Source: a virus | Virus record (IMG/VR): IMGVR_UViG_3300028388_002189 | Location: 17,259-81,258 of that record | Length of the DNA: 64,000 bases | Reading direction: 5' to 3' (one strand) | Shown: in pieces, positions 6,675 to 15,600 of the stretch | Layout of the letters: each line of letters starts with the position of its first letter | Position numbering within the stretch: position 1 is the first letter of the stretch | The notes under the pieces: generated by a model | Database searches by the model: none | What the model was told of the DNA's origin: nothing | What the model saw: the letters and a program-made list of their open reading frames with translations, nothing else | Made by a program: the position numbers and the translations under genes

Positions 6675-7943
6675 TCAAATAAAATAATAACCTAAGTTAG
6701 TGTAGGTCTTCTTCCTTGCATACCAGTAAGCATTCATTATGGGTATGTTGTGGTCTACAAAGTCTACGACAACAGGGTCTTTTTTATCGGGAGCATCCCT
6801 CAGTATACGACCTACACTTTGTGTGATTGATGTTTTCGGTGTAGCTAATATCAGTGTGTCTAGGGCGGGGATGTCAAGTCCCTCTTGCGCCATCGCATAA
6901 GTGCCACAGATGACGTCAGCTTCCGCTGCCCTCTCTCGCTGCGCTTGTTTCATGCCTCCAATGTAGACTGCACAAGTGAAGTCATCACTAACTTTACTTT
7001 TCAACAACTCGCACATCTCTTTTGTGTGCGCGACTCGCTCTGAGAGTATCAGAACTCGTCGTCCCTTCTTTAAAGCTCGATACGCAAAGTCAACGATGCG
7101 ATCAGTTCGACCCTCTACTTTAGAGATCATAGTGACCAACTTTGAAGTGTTCACTTCGCCGTCGTACCTTAAGTATGAGTTCTGTGGGAAAGAGGTATCA
7201 GTGTCTATACGCCAGATAGCAGGCTGACGCTTGTGACCTTCCATCCAATAAACGATAGGACCTATGTGTAAATAAAACACATGATGCAGTCCGTCCTTAC
7301 GCTCTGGAGTTGCGGTTAGTCCTATACGATATGCAGCACCAAAGTTGCTTATCGCATCTTGCCACATAGGAGCAGCGTATCTATGTGTCTCGTCGGCTAC
7401 AATCGTACCAAACATCTCATAGATCTCTTCGGGATACTCACGCCTTGGATTGACAATAGACTGCACCATACCAATGACAATATCTTCATCACCTGTAGGT
7501 ATGGTGTCTCTTTGCCAAAGACCAACCTTAGCGTTAGGAAGAAAAGTAGAAACACGCTCTACCCACTGATCGACCAAGAAAGACTTGTGAACTAAGACAA
7601 GCGCCTTCCGACCAATGCGACGAATCATCTCCAACCCCATGACAGTCTTACCTTTGCCACAGGGCGCAAACAGAATAGCGCCTTTACCTGGTCGGTCTAA
7701 AGCATTAATCACGGCTTCCACCGCAGGCACTTGCTCATCTCTTAAGTTAATAGGTTCCATATCTCTTATGGAGTCACCAAGCCAAAGTTGGCTGTCACCA
7801 TAACTAAAGTCTTGGTAGGCTCTAGGCACCAAGAGTCCGTCTTCGACTTCTCGAAAGACTTCACAACGAAAGTCACCTTCACCAAACGTCAAAGATTCCT
7901 TGTCTAGTTCTGACCAAGAGGTCTTCTTTGCCCAACCTCTCAT
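6675..7943 (-). CDS. SF2 DNA helicase, UvsW/XPB-like
   Basis: A 422-aa superfamily 2 helicase. Motifs in order: Walker A APCGKGKT (93-100), motif Ia LVLVHKSFLVDQW, motif II VADETH (182-187), motif III LTATP (209-213), motif V-like DVICGTYAMAQEGLDIP, and motif VI QSVGRILRD near residue 385. The family unwinds or remodels branched DNA such as R-loops and stalled forks, as T4 UvsW does. The start ATG at 7943 overlaps the polymerase stop as ATGA with GGGGAG upstream. A copy of the 14-bp motif lies inside the gene at 6996-7009, coding Leu-Leu-Lys-Ser. Confidence 0.9.
   Translation of the reverse strand: MRGWAKKTSWSELDKESLTFGEGDFRCEVFREVEDGLLVPRAYQDFSYGDSQLWLGDSIRDMEPINLRDEQVPAVEAVINALDRPGKGAILFAPCGKGKTVMGLEMIRRIGRKALVLVHKSFLVDQWVERVSTFLPNAKVGLWQRDTIPTGDEDIVIGMVQSIVNPRREYPEEIYEMFGTIVADETHRYAAPMWQDAISNFGAAYRIGLTATPERKDGLHHVFYLHIGPIVYWMEGHKRQPAIWRIDTDTSFPQNSYLRYDGEVNTSKLVTMISKVEGRTDRIVDFAYRALKKGRRVLILSERVAHTKEMCELLKSKVSDDFTCAVYIGGMKQAQRERAAEADVICGTYAMAQEGLDIPALDTLILATPKTSITQSVGRILRDAPDKKDPVVVDFVDHNIPIMNAYWYARKKTYTNLGYYFI
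6996..7009 (-). repeat. Dispersed 14-bp motif, site 2 (in helicase gene)
   Basis: ACTTTTCAACAACT on the plus strand, within the helicase gene, where it encodes Leu-Leu-Lys-Ser. See the dispersed-motif finding. Confidence 0.85.
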
Positions 7944-9766
7944 TTTGCTTCTCCCCAAGAATCGCCAATACATGGCTCTGCGATAAGAGGTACATCGAGT
8001 TGTACGCAGTTCTCCATCTCATGCTGAAGAGTCGCGCTCACACGCTCTGCTAGATGTTCTTTGACCTCTACAACAACTTCGTCGTGTACTTGCCCGATCA
8101 CTCGGAAGTCAGCGCTTGTAAGACCTTCTGCTCTCAGCCTTCGATAAAAGTTCCTCATACCGATCTTAATCAGATCTGCCGCGCTACCTTGGACTTGGGT
8201 GTTGATTGCTTTGCGCTCGTCACCATTCTTTAGACCGAACTTAGCGCTGTTGATATTAGGCAAAGGACGATGGCGACCTGTGATTGTCCAAGTGAACCCC
8301 TTTCGCCTACATTTAGCGACGAGATTATCTTGGAACTTAGCAACACCGCTGTAGTTTTGGAAGTAACGATCAATGTAGTCTTGAGCCTCAGACTCTGTTT
8401 TACTTATTGCCTTTGCAAGAGTCTTAGCACCCATCTTGTAGATCAACCCAAAGTTGATCGCTTTGGCGTCAAAACGAGCACAGTTACAAGCGTCAGCAGT
8501 CATTTGGTGGATGTCGCCATTCTCTCGATAGATCTTAGACATAATAGGATCGCTAGACAGGTGAGCGGTAACCCTTAGCTCAATCTGAGAATAGTCAGCT
8601 ACGATTAACTTATAGCCTTTCTCAGCAATGAAAGACTTACGAATCAAGTCGCCTTCTTCAGTTCTCGATGAGGGTATGTTTTGCAAGTTTGGGTTAGACG
8701 AAGAGAAGCGCCCTGTACCTGTGCCCCATTGATTGAATGAGCCATGAACGCGCCCTTGAGAGTCTGCCGCATCGACAAGTTTCTTACAGTACGTTGTATA
8801 CAGTTTACTGACCTTGCGATAACGCAATACGTCTTTAGCCACTTGGCGACCAATTTCTGTAGTCCCAGAAGCGTCTCCAATAGACCAATCTTCAAGAGCC
8901 TCTTTATCTGTGCTATAGCAACCGTTTTTCCCCTTAGTGCCCCGCACGCCCCATATCTTACCTACGAGGTTCTCTGAGAGCCATTGAGTAGAACTGATAA
9001 GCGCTCGGTCTCCGAACATCTTTCGGAACTTCGACTCTAGTTGCTCTGTCTCTTCCTTCAAGGCTATGCCCGCAGTATATAGCTTTTCAGTGTCTACCTT
9101 GAACCCGAAGTGCTCCATCTCCTCAACGATTCTCATCATAGGCATCTCTAAGTCATGAAGTACCTTTGACAACTGAGGACTTAACTGTGGATACAGCCTG
9201 TGAGCGAGTTCTAGTAGAAACACAACGTCATCGATGGCGTATTTACCCATAGGACCTACAGGGGCATAAGCGTTCTTTCCATACATCTTAAACTGATTGA
9301 ATGACCCCATCTCTTTACCTAAGACTTTAGGTACTAGGTTCTTTAACCCATGCCCACCTAGTCTTTCGGGTTCAAGCAACCAACTGACAGCAATGGTGTC
9401 CAACACCTCACACTTAAGATTCTCAATATCGAACCCCTCGTTACGAAGTACCTTTAGATCAAACTTAGCGTTATGTATCCAAACGCGATTACCTTCAACG
9501 AACATCGCCTCGATGAGTCTGAAGGCAACGTCTTTGTCTACGTTAGACGGTTCGACAGCGAACAGGTCATCCCCACGCTCATGACGTAAGGGGACATACC
9601 AACCAATATATTGACCTTCATGCTGTACTGCGAATGAGAACCCGATACATATACGGTCATGCGAAAGACCATCGGTCTCTGTGTCAAAAGCAAACTCTTG
9701 ATGAGATTGTATAAAAGACAAGACTTCTCTTACTTGCTCATCGCTTGTAATGATTGAACTTTGCAC
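7940..9766 (-). CDS. Family A DNA polymerase with 3'-5' exonuclease domain
   Basis: A 608-aa replicative polymerase. The exonuclease domain has FDTETDG (27-33), HNAKFDLKVL and YAIDD, the DEDDy-type set. Polymerase motif A is DYSQIELRV, motif B is RFDAKAINFGLIYKMG, and motif C is GQVHDEVVVEV. There is no N-terminal 5' nuclease domain. Motif B keeps the Phe of the NFG box; the residue after Tyr is Lys where Gly is usual. The start at 9766 is a GTG with AAGGATAA upstream. The gene is followed by the helicase with ATGA overlap and lies downstream of a terminator-like hairpin after SSB. Confidence 0.95.
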   Translation of the reverse strand: MQSSIITSDEQVREVLSFIQSHQEFAFDTETDGLSHDRICIGFSFAVQHEGQYIGWYVPLRHERGDDLFAVEPSNVDKDVAFRLIEAMFVEGNRVWIHNAKFDLKVLRNEGFDIENLKCEVLDTIAVSWLLEPERLGGHGLKNLVPKVLGKEMGSFNQFKMYGKNAYAPVGPMGKYAIDDVVFLLELAHRLYPQLSPQLSKVLHDLEMPMMRIVEEMEHFGFKVDTEKLYTAGIALKEETEQLESKFRKMFGDRALISSTQWLSENLVGKIWGVRGTKGKNGCYSTDKEALEDWSIGDASGTTEIGRQVAKDVLRYRKVSKLYTTYCKKLVDAADSQGRVHGSFNQWGTGTGRFSSSNPNLQNIPSSRTEEGDLIRKSFIAEKGYKLIVADYSQIELRVTAHLSSDPIMSKIYRENGDIHQMTADACNCARFDAKAINFGLIYKMGAKTLAKAISKTESEAQDYIDRYFQNYSGVAKFQDNLVAKCRRKGFTWTITGRHRPLPNINSAKFGLKNGDERKAINTQVQGSAADLIKIGMRNFYRRLRAEGLTSADFRVIGQVHDEVVVEVKEHLAERVSATLQHEMENCVQLDVPLIAEPCIGDSWGEAK

Positions 9767-9788
9767 TTATTTATCCTTGTAAAAGTAA

Positions 9789-9819
9789 ATGCCCCAAAGG
9801 GCTAAGATAGGCGGGGCAT
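9789..9819 (-). terminator. Terminator-like hairpin between SSB and polymerase genes
   Basis: On the minus strand ATGCCCC pairs with GGGGCAT (7 bp stem, 17-base loop), followed by TTTACTTTTA. It lies between the SSB stop (9881) and the polymerase start (9766). It may give partial termination so that SSB is made in excess over polymerase (inference). Confidence 0.45.
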
Positions 9820-9880
9820 CTGTCTTAAGGCACACCCATGCCCCCCTGCGGTGCGGAGAAACCCATGAACTAGGATAGCC

Positions 9881-10666
9881 TTAGAACGGGATTGGATCGC
9901 TTCCGTTGTTACCACTGGTACTACCAAACACTCGGTTCTCTTGTTGAGGTGGCGTGTTGTTGATCGGACTCTGCCAGTTGTTAGCAGGTTCACTTGTCTG
10001 CGCTCCCCAACCATTATGATTAGTAGCACCAAACGAGTTATTGTCGTTACTCTTACCTTGCTTGAAAGGATCATTAGCGTCTGGGTTGAAGATGGCTTCG
10101 ATCTCAGACTTTGACTTTGGCTTCAAGATCTCAAGGTAGTTAAATGGAACATGAACATTTGGATCAAGAGGGAAGTTCTCAGAGTGCTTCTCAAGCATAG
10201 AACCACTGCCTGGAGACTTGTCACCCATGCGACTGACCAAGAAAGTTTGACCGCTTAAGTCCATGCCGCGCTCCATAAATCGCTCAATCTGCTTCCAAAC
10301 CTGTGAAGACCGCTTGACGACATAGAGGCAGAGTTCGTCTCTGTGTGCGACGCCATTTCGATCCGTCCACTCAGCATGGTCGATCGCAGTAAGCACAGCA
10401 ACCTTTGAAGCACGATACCCCATGTCTTTGAGTACATCGTCACTTGGATCAATCGGCTGTGTAAACCAGTTTCTCCAACTGCCGTTAAGTTGGAGTTGAT
10501 ACTCATTGTACTTGAATGGTGTTTGTACCTTGAGTCCATCGAGTTCGATTGTTGGAGTGTCAATGAACGTGATAAGACGCTCGGTGTCATTTGGCATCCA
10601 AAAGCGCTTTGTGTATTTCTTCTGTGTGTTTTGGGCAAAGCCCGCATCGTTATTAAACCAACTCAT
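9881..10666 (-). CDS. Single-stranded DNA-binding protein
   Basis: A 261-aa SSB-type protein: an N-terminal OB-like region, a Gly/Asn/Gln-rich flexible linker, and the tail DPIPF, which resembles the conserved DDIPF tip by which SSBs bind partners. It would coat ssDNA during phage replication. The ATG at 10666 has AAAGGATCAC upstream, so it was preferred to an ATG at 10684. A 16-bp perfect palindrome lies in its leader. The 114-bp space after it holds a terminator-like hairpin. Confidence 0.85.
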   Translation of the reverse strand: MSWFNNDAGFAQNTQKKYTKRFWMPNDTERLITFIDTPTIELDGLKVQTPFKYNEYQLQLNGSWRNWFTQPIDPSDDVLKDMGYRASKVAVLTAIDHAEWTDRNGVAHRDELCLYVVKRSSQVWKQIERFMERGMDLSGQTFLVSRMGDKSPGSGSMLEKHSENFPLDPNVHVPFNYLEILKPKSKSEIEAIFNPDANDPFKQGKSNDNNSFGATNHNGWGAQTSEPANNWQSPINNTPPQQENRVFGSTSGNNGSDPIPF

Positions 10667-10695
10667 CTGTGATCCTTTCGTCAACTATGTTGGGA

Positions 10696-10711
10696 GTAGT
10701 ATTAATACTAC
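10696..10711. promoter_or_regulatory. 16-bp perfect palindrome in SSB leader, likely operator
   Basis: GTAGTATTAATACTAC is identical on both strands. It lies 30 bases upstream of the SSB start codon and overlaps a possible -10 box (TATTAA) with TTGTAT 17 bases further upstream on the minus strand. Such placement suits a repressor site, but no repressor is identified. Confidence 0.5.
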
Positions 10712-10731
10712 AAATGTTAGTGTCATACAAT

Positions 10732-10745
10732 AGTTTTCAACAACT
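10732..10745 (-). repeat. Dispersed 14-bp motif, site 3 (intergenic, primase-SSB)
   Basis: AGTTTTCAACAACT on the plus strand, directly next to the primase stop codon in the 79-bp gap before SSB. See the dispersed-motif finding. Confidence 0.85.
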
Positions 10746-11711
10746 TTATAAAAGAGTGGCAGATTGTATTACAGACACAATCTGCTGAGCAGAGCACTCA
10801 CCGAAGTCCTTCTTTCCCACAGAACCTATATGAGCGACCTTAGCCATCAAACGGGTAGACAGTAAGTCCTTTGCTTTAGCAAGTCCTCTTTGTCCCGCTT
10901 CGTCAGCATCAAGAGCAATCACGACTTGATTGGAACATCGGACTAACAGATTGGCTTGTTGCTCAGTTAAAGTAGCGCCCAAGATGCTCACCACGTTATA
11001 GTCTTCGGAAAGACCTGCTTGATGTATCGCTTGATCTGCTAATAGTGCATCTAAACTACCCTCAACGATGATGGTCGTCTTAGACTTCTTAATGAGATGA
11101 GCGCCAAGTAGTTGAGTGCCTTTCTTCATCTCCCAGTAGTTCATGTACTTGGGTGTTTCATTAGCGTATGAGCGACCTACTGCGCCCCACAACTTGCCAG
11201 AGAAGTCTCTCACAGGGATAACTGCTCTCTTCTGTGATACATCAACTCCTACGCCCCAACGCTTACCTGTCTCTAAAGATATACCTCGCCTTTGAAGATA
11301 CGGAGCAAACTTGCGAGCGAACGGTTCAAACAAACACTCATCGATCGACTTTGGCTTTGGACTATCGTTTCGATATAGACCCATCGCCTTTAGGTTCTGT
11401 ATACCAAGCGCGAGATACTGTTTCTCAAGTTCTAGTACAGCGTCTAAAGCACCACCCCACCTTAAGTCATGACTTGCTAAACGACTAAACAGGTAAGATA
11501 ACTGACCGCTCTTGAATCGACAAGTGAAGCAGTTAACGAGAACTGCACCTTCAGTTACCTTGATACCCATAGAAGGATGACTGTCATAGTTGTTCCTGTG
11601 CAAAGGAGTATAGGGCGCAAGAGGACACGGGATCGACAGGTTTTGGGCACCCTGCCGTACTCGGAAGTTACACTTCTGCAATATGTCTAAAACAGCTTGT
11701 TGCTTGTCCAT
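10746..11711 (-). CDS. DNA primase (zinc-ribbon plus Toprim)
   Basis: A 321-aa primase of the DnaG/T7-gp4 type. The zinc part has Cys29, His38, Cys61 and Cys64 (CP...H...NCFTC). The Toprim core contains TIIVEGSLDALL and VVIALDADEAGQRG. It makes RNA primers for the replicative helicase encoded immediately downstream at 11711-12937 in coordinate terms upstream in transcription. There is no fused helicase domain, so primase and helicase are separate proteins, unlike T7. The start overlaps the helicase stop by one base. Confidence 0.9.
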   Translation of the reverse strand: MDKQQAVLDILQKCNFRVRQGAQNLSIPCPLAPYTPLHRNNYDSHPSMGIKVTEGAVLVNCFTCRFKSGQLSYLFSRLASHDLRWGGALDAVLELEKQYLALGIQNLKAMGLYRNDSPKPKSIDECLFEPFARKFAPYLQRRGISLETGKRWGVGVDVSQKRAVIPVRDFSGKLWGAVGRSYANETPKYMNYWEMKKGTQLLGAHLIKKSKTTIIVEGSLDALLADQAIHQAGLSEDYNVVSILGATLTEQQANLLVRCSNQVVIALDADEAGQRGLAKAKDLLSTRLMAKVAHIGSVGKKDFGECSAQQIVSVIQSATLL

Positions 11712-12937
11712 CAGAAACCTACAGGATTCAATCCGCTGTCTTGTACCTCAGAGAACTTCATGTTTGCCATGTCCCAATCAAGTTCAATCTCTGGGCGTGA
11801 ACCTTCACGCTGCTTCAACACTCTTAAGGTCATACGCTTATCAAGTCTCTGATCTTCGTCTTGAAAGAGACCAAGGATCACATCAGCATCCTTAGCAATG
11901 TCACCATAAGCAATATTTGAAGCGTCACCTTTTGCGTTATCAGCGCTTCGGTTAAACTGCACAGTTGCAATGATCGGAATCATCACTCTCTTAGCGAGTC
12001 GCTTCATGTCTCGACTAATGTTACTGATCTTCAGCCAGTTATCTCTAGCTCGCTGATCATCATCCATTAGGTACATACCATCGATAAAGATGATGTCGGG
12101 CTTATGGCGTTCGATCTTCGCCGCGACTTGAGATACGCCACCTGTCTCTTCACCTACGATCATGAGCTTGCCGTTAGGCAATCCATTCTTGACCTTTTGT
12201 CGCCACTCGGTCTCGATGAACGAGTTCAAGTTACCGCTTCGTAAGTCTTGGTAGGGCAGATTATACTCTAGCGCGTCAAAACGTCTCGCGACCTGTTTAG
12301 AAGGCATCTCTTTGGTGAAGTAAAGAACACGCAAACCGTCTTGGTAGTTCTTGTGCGCCATGATGTTTGTTAACCAAGTCTTACCAACACCCTGTCGAGC
12401 AACGACAAGTATAAACTCACCGTCATGCCAACCCTGTGTGGCATTGTCGAGTGTCTGAAAAGGTGTTCGATACCCATCAATACCACCCTTCTTTTGTATA
12501 TCGAGGTAGTCATTGTAGCGATCTTCAGCAGAAGCACCCCAATCAAGATCCGCCTCGCTTGCGGTAGCGTCTTCGATTTTCCTAAGCGCATCTCTTAAGT
12601 CATCAACCGCAGACTCGACTTCACGTTTATTTAAGTTGTCGTAAGCGCTCTGAATACCAACTAAGGTCAAGTTGAATGCGTGTTTACGCTTAAGTTGCTC
12701 TACATAGTAAGAGAGCGGTTCTGGTGCTGGGAAGTCCCAAGAGTATTCTTGGAACTGTGCGGTGATCGCCTCGTCAGTAGGACCTGTCCCATGTGCCTTC
12801 ATGTGCTTGAGAGCGTACTCCCAAATGTCTCTTGCAACGCCACTGAACATTTCGGGTATGACCGCTTGATCGATCGCCTCTGCGTATAAGGCAGTGTTTT
12901 CAGCGCACTTGTCTATAATCTTCTTTTCAATATCCAT
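11711..12937 (-). CDS. DnaB-like replicative helicase
   Basis: A 408-aa RecA-fold helicase. Walker A is ARQGVGKTW, Walker B is IIFIDGMYLM, a DnaB-like KEMP box (YFTKEMPSKQVARR) is present, and an Arg-finger-like NRSAD region follows. The N-terminal third is helical as in the DnaB N-domain. It would form a hexamer at the fork, loaded by the DnaC-like protein encoded 3 genes upstream. It is transcribed in one run with primase and loader. Confidence 0.92.
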   Translation of the reverse strand: MDIEKKIIDKCAENTALYAEAIDQAVIPEMFSGVARDIWEYALKHMKAHGTGPTDEAITAQFQEYSWDFPAPEPLSYYVEQLKRKHAFNLTLVGIQSAYDNLNKREVESAVDDLRDALRKIEDATASEADLDWGASAEDRYNDYLDIQKKGGIDGYRTPFQTLDNATQGWHDGEFILVVARQGVGKTWLTNIMAHKNYQDGLRVLYFTKEMPSKQVARRFDALEYNLPYQDLRSGNLNSFIETEWRQKVKNGLPNGKLMIVGEETGGVSQVAAKIERHKPDIIFIDGMYLMDDDQRARDNWLKISNISRDMKRLAKRVMIPIIATVQFNRSADNAKGDASNIAYGDIAKDADVILGLFQDEDQRLDKRMTLRVLKQREGSRPEIELDWDMANMKFSEVQDSGLNPVGF

Positions 12938-12940
12938 GTC

Positions 12941-13291
12941 TTAGCAATATCTCTTAAGGCTTGATGTGTATAGGACGGTTTCAGATGTAACGAGAGCGGG
13001 ATCGTTCACCACCATCTCAACCGCACGATGATTGCGCCGTAGCGCGTCACGACACTCAGCAAAAGTGTCGAAAGTTAGACTGTCATAGTCTGACAGTAGT
13101 TTGTTAGGTTCTTGTCCAATGTAGACAATGACAGGTCTTAGTAGGTAGGAGACACCCCATAACCAACTTTCATTCTGAAGGGCGTACTTCTTTGGACCCA
13201 CCAAGAAAACTCTCCCCTCGTACTTAAGGACACAATCGCTGTGTATCCAAAGCGTAGGGGATAGAGTGTTTGCGATGCTACCTCTCATCAT
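12941..13291 (-). CDS. Hypothetical protein in replication operon
   Basis: A 116-aa protein with no recognised domain and several Trp/Tyr-rich beta-like segments (LWIHSDCVLKYEGRVFLVGPK). Its start overlaps the loader stop as AATGATG. Its fixed position between helicase and loader suggests a replication-linked role, unproven. Confidence 0.65.
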   Translation of the reverse strand: MMRGSIANTLSPTLWIHSDCVLKYEGRVFLVGPKKYALQNESWLWGVSYLLRPVIVYIGQEPNKLLSDYDSLTFDTFAECRDALRRNHRAVEMVVNDPALVTSETVLYTSSLKRYC

Positions 13292-13914
13292 TTGAGCATC
13301 TCCGCAGTCATAGACTGACCAAGGACTTTGCGACGGTCTTGTCCCTTCATCTCACAAGCAACCATACATTCCATAGCCAAAGAAGCCGCAGATTGCTTAT
13401 AGCGCTCTTGAAAAGCCTTTGGAGATAGATTGGTAGTCACAATCGTTGGAAGACACTCTCTTGATCGTTTACGAAGCATATTCTCAAAGCAAAGCTCTGC
13501 AAAGCCACTGCCCTTGCCAGAGTATTCTTTACCGAGATCCTCTAAGAGAAGGAAGTCTACCGACTCAACACGCTGTACAACGGAGTTGTCTCTATCGAAT
13601 CGCTGCCCATCAATGTAAGCAACCTTCAGCACGTCAGATAAGACACAGTATGTTGAGTAACCGCGCTTCTGTATCTCTTTCAGCAGAGCACAGGAAGCAT
13701 GAGTCTTACCCACACCGTTTCCACCATATAGAAAGATACCCCAACCTTGGTTGTAGTTCGCTGTTAAGTCTTTGACGTAGTTCCGAAAGATCTGCTTTGC
13801 ACTGCACTCTTCAACCTGTGACATATCAGCGCTCCAAAAGCGTCTGCCTATGTTCATCCGTGTGAGAGTCGTTTCACTTAGACTTCTTGGCTTTGGGTTT
13901 GTTGTTCTGCTCAT
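13288..13914 (-). CDS. DnaC-like helicase loader (AAA+ ATPase)
   Basis: A 208-aa AAA+ protein with Walker A YGGNGVGKTH, Walker B FLLLEDLG and sensor-like TIVTTNLS. These are the marks of DnaC/DnaI loaders, which open the helicase ring around ssDNA. The start is uncertain: ATG at 13914 gives a full-length protein but overlaps the upstream gene by 41 bases; ATG at 13962 or 13857 are alternatives. It is next to the DnaB-like helicase in the same operon. Confidence 0.85.
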   Translation of the reverse strand: MSRTTNPKPRSLSETTLTRMNIGRRFWSADMSQVEECSAKQIFRNYVKDLTANYNQGWGIFLYGGNGVGKTHASCALLKEIQKRGYSTYCVLSDVLKVAYIDGQRFDRDNSVVQRVESVDFLLLEDLGKEYSGKGSGFAELCFENMLRKRSRECLPTIVTTNLSPKAFQERYKQSAASLAMECMVACEMKGQDRRKVLGQSMTAEMLK

Positions 13915-14167
13915 CTTCAATAACCTGTATGTTTTGTCTGAGGATACGCCACTTGCGAGCATATTCTCTTGCTTGTCTAGGGATTGATATTGTGGGGTGT
14001 GTTTCTTTTCGGACTAAAGGACGTTTGCCCATCTTCTCGGGACCATATAGTTCTAAGTGTGAACGTGTCTCTTTAAGAATAATCTTCATAGCGTAAAGGC
14101 GACTTAGGTGATTCTTAGGGTCATCTTTAACCACAACGCCAATCTTCTGCTTTTCTAGGTAACTCAT
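13874..14167 (-). CDS. Basic hypothetical protein
   Basis: A 97-aa, Lys/Arg-rich protein with a C-terminal tail KPKAKKSK, likely to touch nucleic acid (inference from charge). No family is recognised. Its ATG immediately follows the stop of the winged-helix gene (TAGATG), and its end overlaps the loader start. Confidence 0.65.
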   Translation of the reverse strand: MSYLEKQKIGVVVKDDPKNHLSRLYAMKIILKETRSHLELYGPEKMGKRPLVRKETHPTISIPRQAREYARKWRILRQNIQVIEDEQNNKPKAKKSK

Positions 14168-15025
14168 CTACCAACCAATCTCGCCTCCATCTGGGCGACT
14201 GTCTTTTTCGTTGTTGAACTGAGAACCCCACGTCGGTTGACCTTGGAGCTCTCCGTCTATCATAAGGGGGAATAAACTGTTTCGGAACCCCCAAAAGATA
14301 GGCATTGAAGGGTATCCTTTGATATTGAAACGAGGTGCGATCGTTTCCCAATCTTTAACACAGCGCTTGATAACATCAGTCACCACCTCTGCGCTATAGA
14401 TACTGATCAAGTCTTTAGCGTGTTTTAAGTCTCGACCAAAGAACCTTGGCGGAGGAGACTTCCACTTCTCTCTCCACTCAATCGCCATCACGAACTCAAG
14501 ATCTTTAGCGTTGTACTGCTCTGGAGTCTTCTCGTTGAATGCTTGTAGCCTACGCCAATGTTGAGGCTTTGTTTGAACAGGAGTACGTTTCTTAGACTTG
14601 TCACGCGCCATATCGAGGGAAGTGTCGATGAGGTTCTTAAGAGGATCGATCGCTTTATTTGGCTCATCGTGTAGAGGCTTTGTGATCTCCTCTTCAGCAA
14701 CAGGTACACCTGCAAGATCTTTCAATGCACCAAGTAGCGGAGCATAGTCATAGGTCTTCTCGTTAGTCTCTGTTCGTACAGGCGTTAGATAACCCTTATG
14801 GCTAAGTGATCTTAGATAAGCTCTGACGGTCTGACCCGACTTACCAGTCATCTTCGCGAAGTATTCAGCGCTTGGGAAGTCGCGATTCCCAAACCAAGAA
14901 TGGTCTAGTAGGTGAAGCACAAGCATTGCCTCTTCCATCGAGATATTGAGTTTACGATAGTTGGTGAGAAACACACGACTGATAGGCATAAAGCCTTGCT
15001 CTGAAAGGTTAGTGAACTCAATCAT
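14168..15025 (-). CDS. Winged-helix replication initiator candidate
   Basis: A 285-aa protein with an N-terminal helix-turn-helix domain: EAMLVLHLLDHSWFG, then DFPSAEYFAKMTGKSGQTVRAYLRSLSHKGYL, the form of the winged helix in phage replication initiators and DnaD-like proteins. The C-terminal half has KDLEFVMAIEWREKW and FNIKGYPSMPIFWGFRNSLFP. Its place directly ahead of the loader and helicase genes fits an origin-binding initiator. The start overlaps the upstream stop. Confidence 0.7.
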   Translation of the reverse strand: MIEFTNLSEQGFMPISRVFLTNYRKLNISMEEAMLVLHLLDHSWFGNRDFPSAEYFAKMTGKSGQTVRAYLRSLSHKGYLTPVRTETNEKTYDYAPLLGALKDLAGVPVAEEEITKPLHDEPNKAIDPLKNLIDTSLDMARDKSKKRTPVQTKPQHWRRLQAFNEKTPEQYNAKDLEFVMAIEWREKWKSPPPRFFGRDLKHAKDLISIYSAEVVTDVIKRCVKDWETIAPRFNIKGYPSMPIFWGFRNSLFPLMIDGELQGQPTWGSQFNNEKDSRPDGGEIGW

Positions 15026-15251
15026 CAGACTTCACCTCACGATTGTCTTTGAGGTAGTCTTTGAGATCAATCGTAGCTTTAGGCTCTTCACCTTGTACCA
15101 TGCGAGCCATCTGGCGAAGGATTGCTCTGTCTTGATCTGTCTCTGCTCCATACAGATAAACCGCTTGGAGGATCATCTCAGCCAACTGTTGCCCTGTGGG
15201 GTGCTTCAAGTCGATGAGTAGTTTGTTCTTTTTGCTGTCTAGGCGAACCAT
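15018..15251 (-). CDS. Small hypothetical protein, first gene of replication operon
   Basis: A 77-aa protein with an acidic C-terminus. The ATG at 15251 has AAAGGAG eight bases upstream and was preferred to an ATG at 15272. It is the first gene after the palindrome copy at 15321-15337 and a TTGACG box, so it probably opens the replication operon. No family recognised. Confidence 0.7.
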   Translation of the reverse strand: MVRLDSKKNKLLIDLKHPTGQQLAEMILQAVYLYGAETDQDRAILRQMARMVQGEEPKATIDLKDYLKDNREVKSDD

Positions 15252-15337
15252 GTTTTCTCCTTTGTGTACCATAGACTGTACTCAGAGATAATCGTTTGCC
15301 TCCAAAACGTCAATAGATTTTATCGATGTTTTTTATA
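15252..15337 (-). promoter_or_regulatory. Promoter/operator region of the replication operon
   Basis: On the minus strand a half-site of the palindrome family (AAAAAACATCGATAAAATCTA) runs straight into TTGACG, then 17 bases, then TATCTC, then the leader with the strong AAAGGAG site. The -35 box is good and the -10 weak, which would suit an activated or regulated promoter. The shared half-site links this promoter with the palindrome array at 175-275. Confidence 0.5.
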
Positions 15338-15589
15338 CACACCCATCGTGATCATACTACCCTTGACCTCTGTGGACTGTACCCAACTACCTATTTTGTA
15401 AGGTAAAGCACCTCCACCTACAAGGTGAACGACCGCTAAAGAAAGATCCATTTTTATTTTTAGATCTGAAGATCTACTACAGGTAAGTAGGTACGCATTG
15501 AAGTCTTTCTCAAACTGATCTTCTTTGTTGACCGCTGAGTATTCAATCGACCTAGCTATCAAAAGTTGGTCGTTAACGTTCTCTGTCAT
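15320..15589 (-). CDS. Hypothetical protein
   Basis: An 89-aa protein with no recognised family. It has a hydrophobic middle (LAVVHLVGGGALPYKIGSW). Its last codons overlap the palindrome half-site at 15321-15337. The AT-rich module B lies 12 bases upstream of the ATG at 15589, so it is probably the first gene of its own unit. Confidence 0.6.
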   Translation of the reverse strand: MTENVNDQLLIARSIEYSAVNKEDQFEKDFNAYLLTCSRSSDLKIKMDLSLAVVHLVGGGALPYKIGSWVQSTEVKGSMITMGVYKKHR

Positions 15590-15600
15590 CTTGGTAGCTC

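Noticed and set aside
14201-14222. Partial match to the dispersed motif (GTTGTTGAACTGAG)
   Set aside because: Only the first nine or so bases agree; it lacks the AAAA(G/C)T half and was not counted. Similar short matches near 8050, 9961 and 58998 were also left out.
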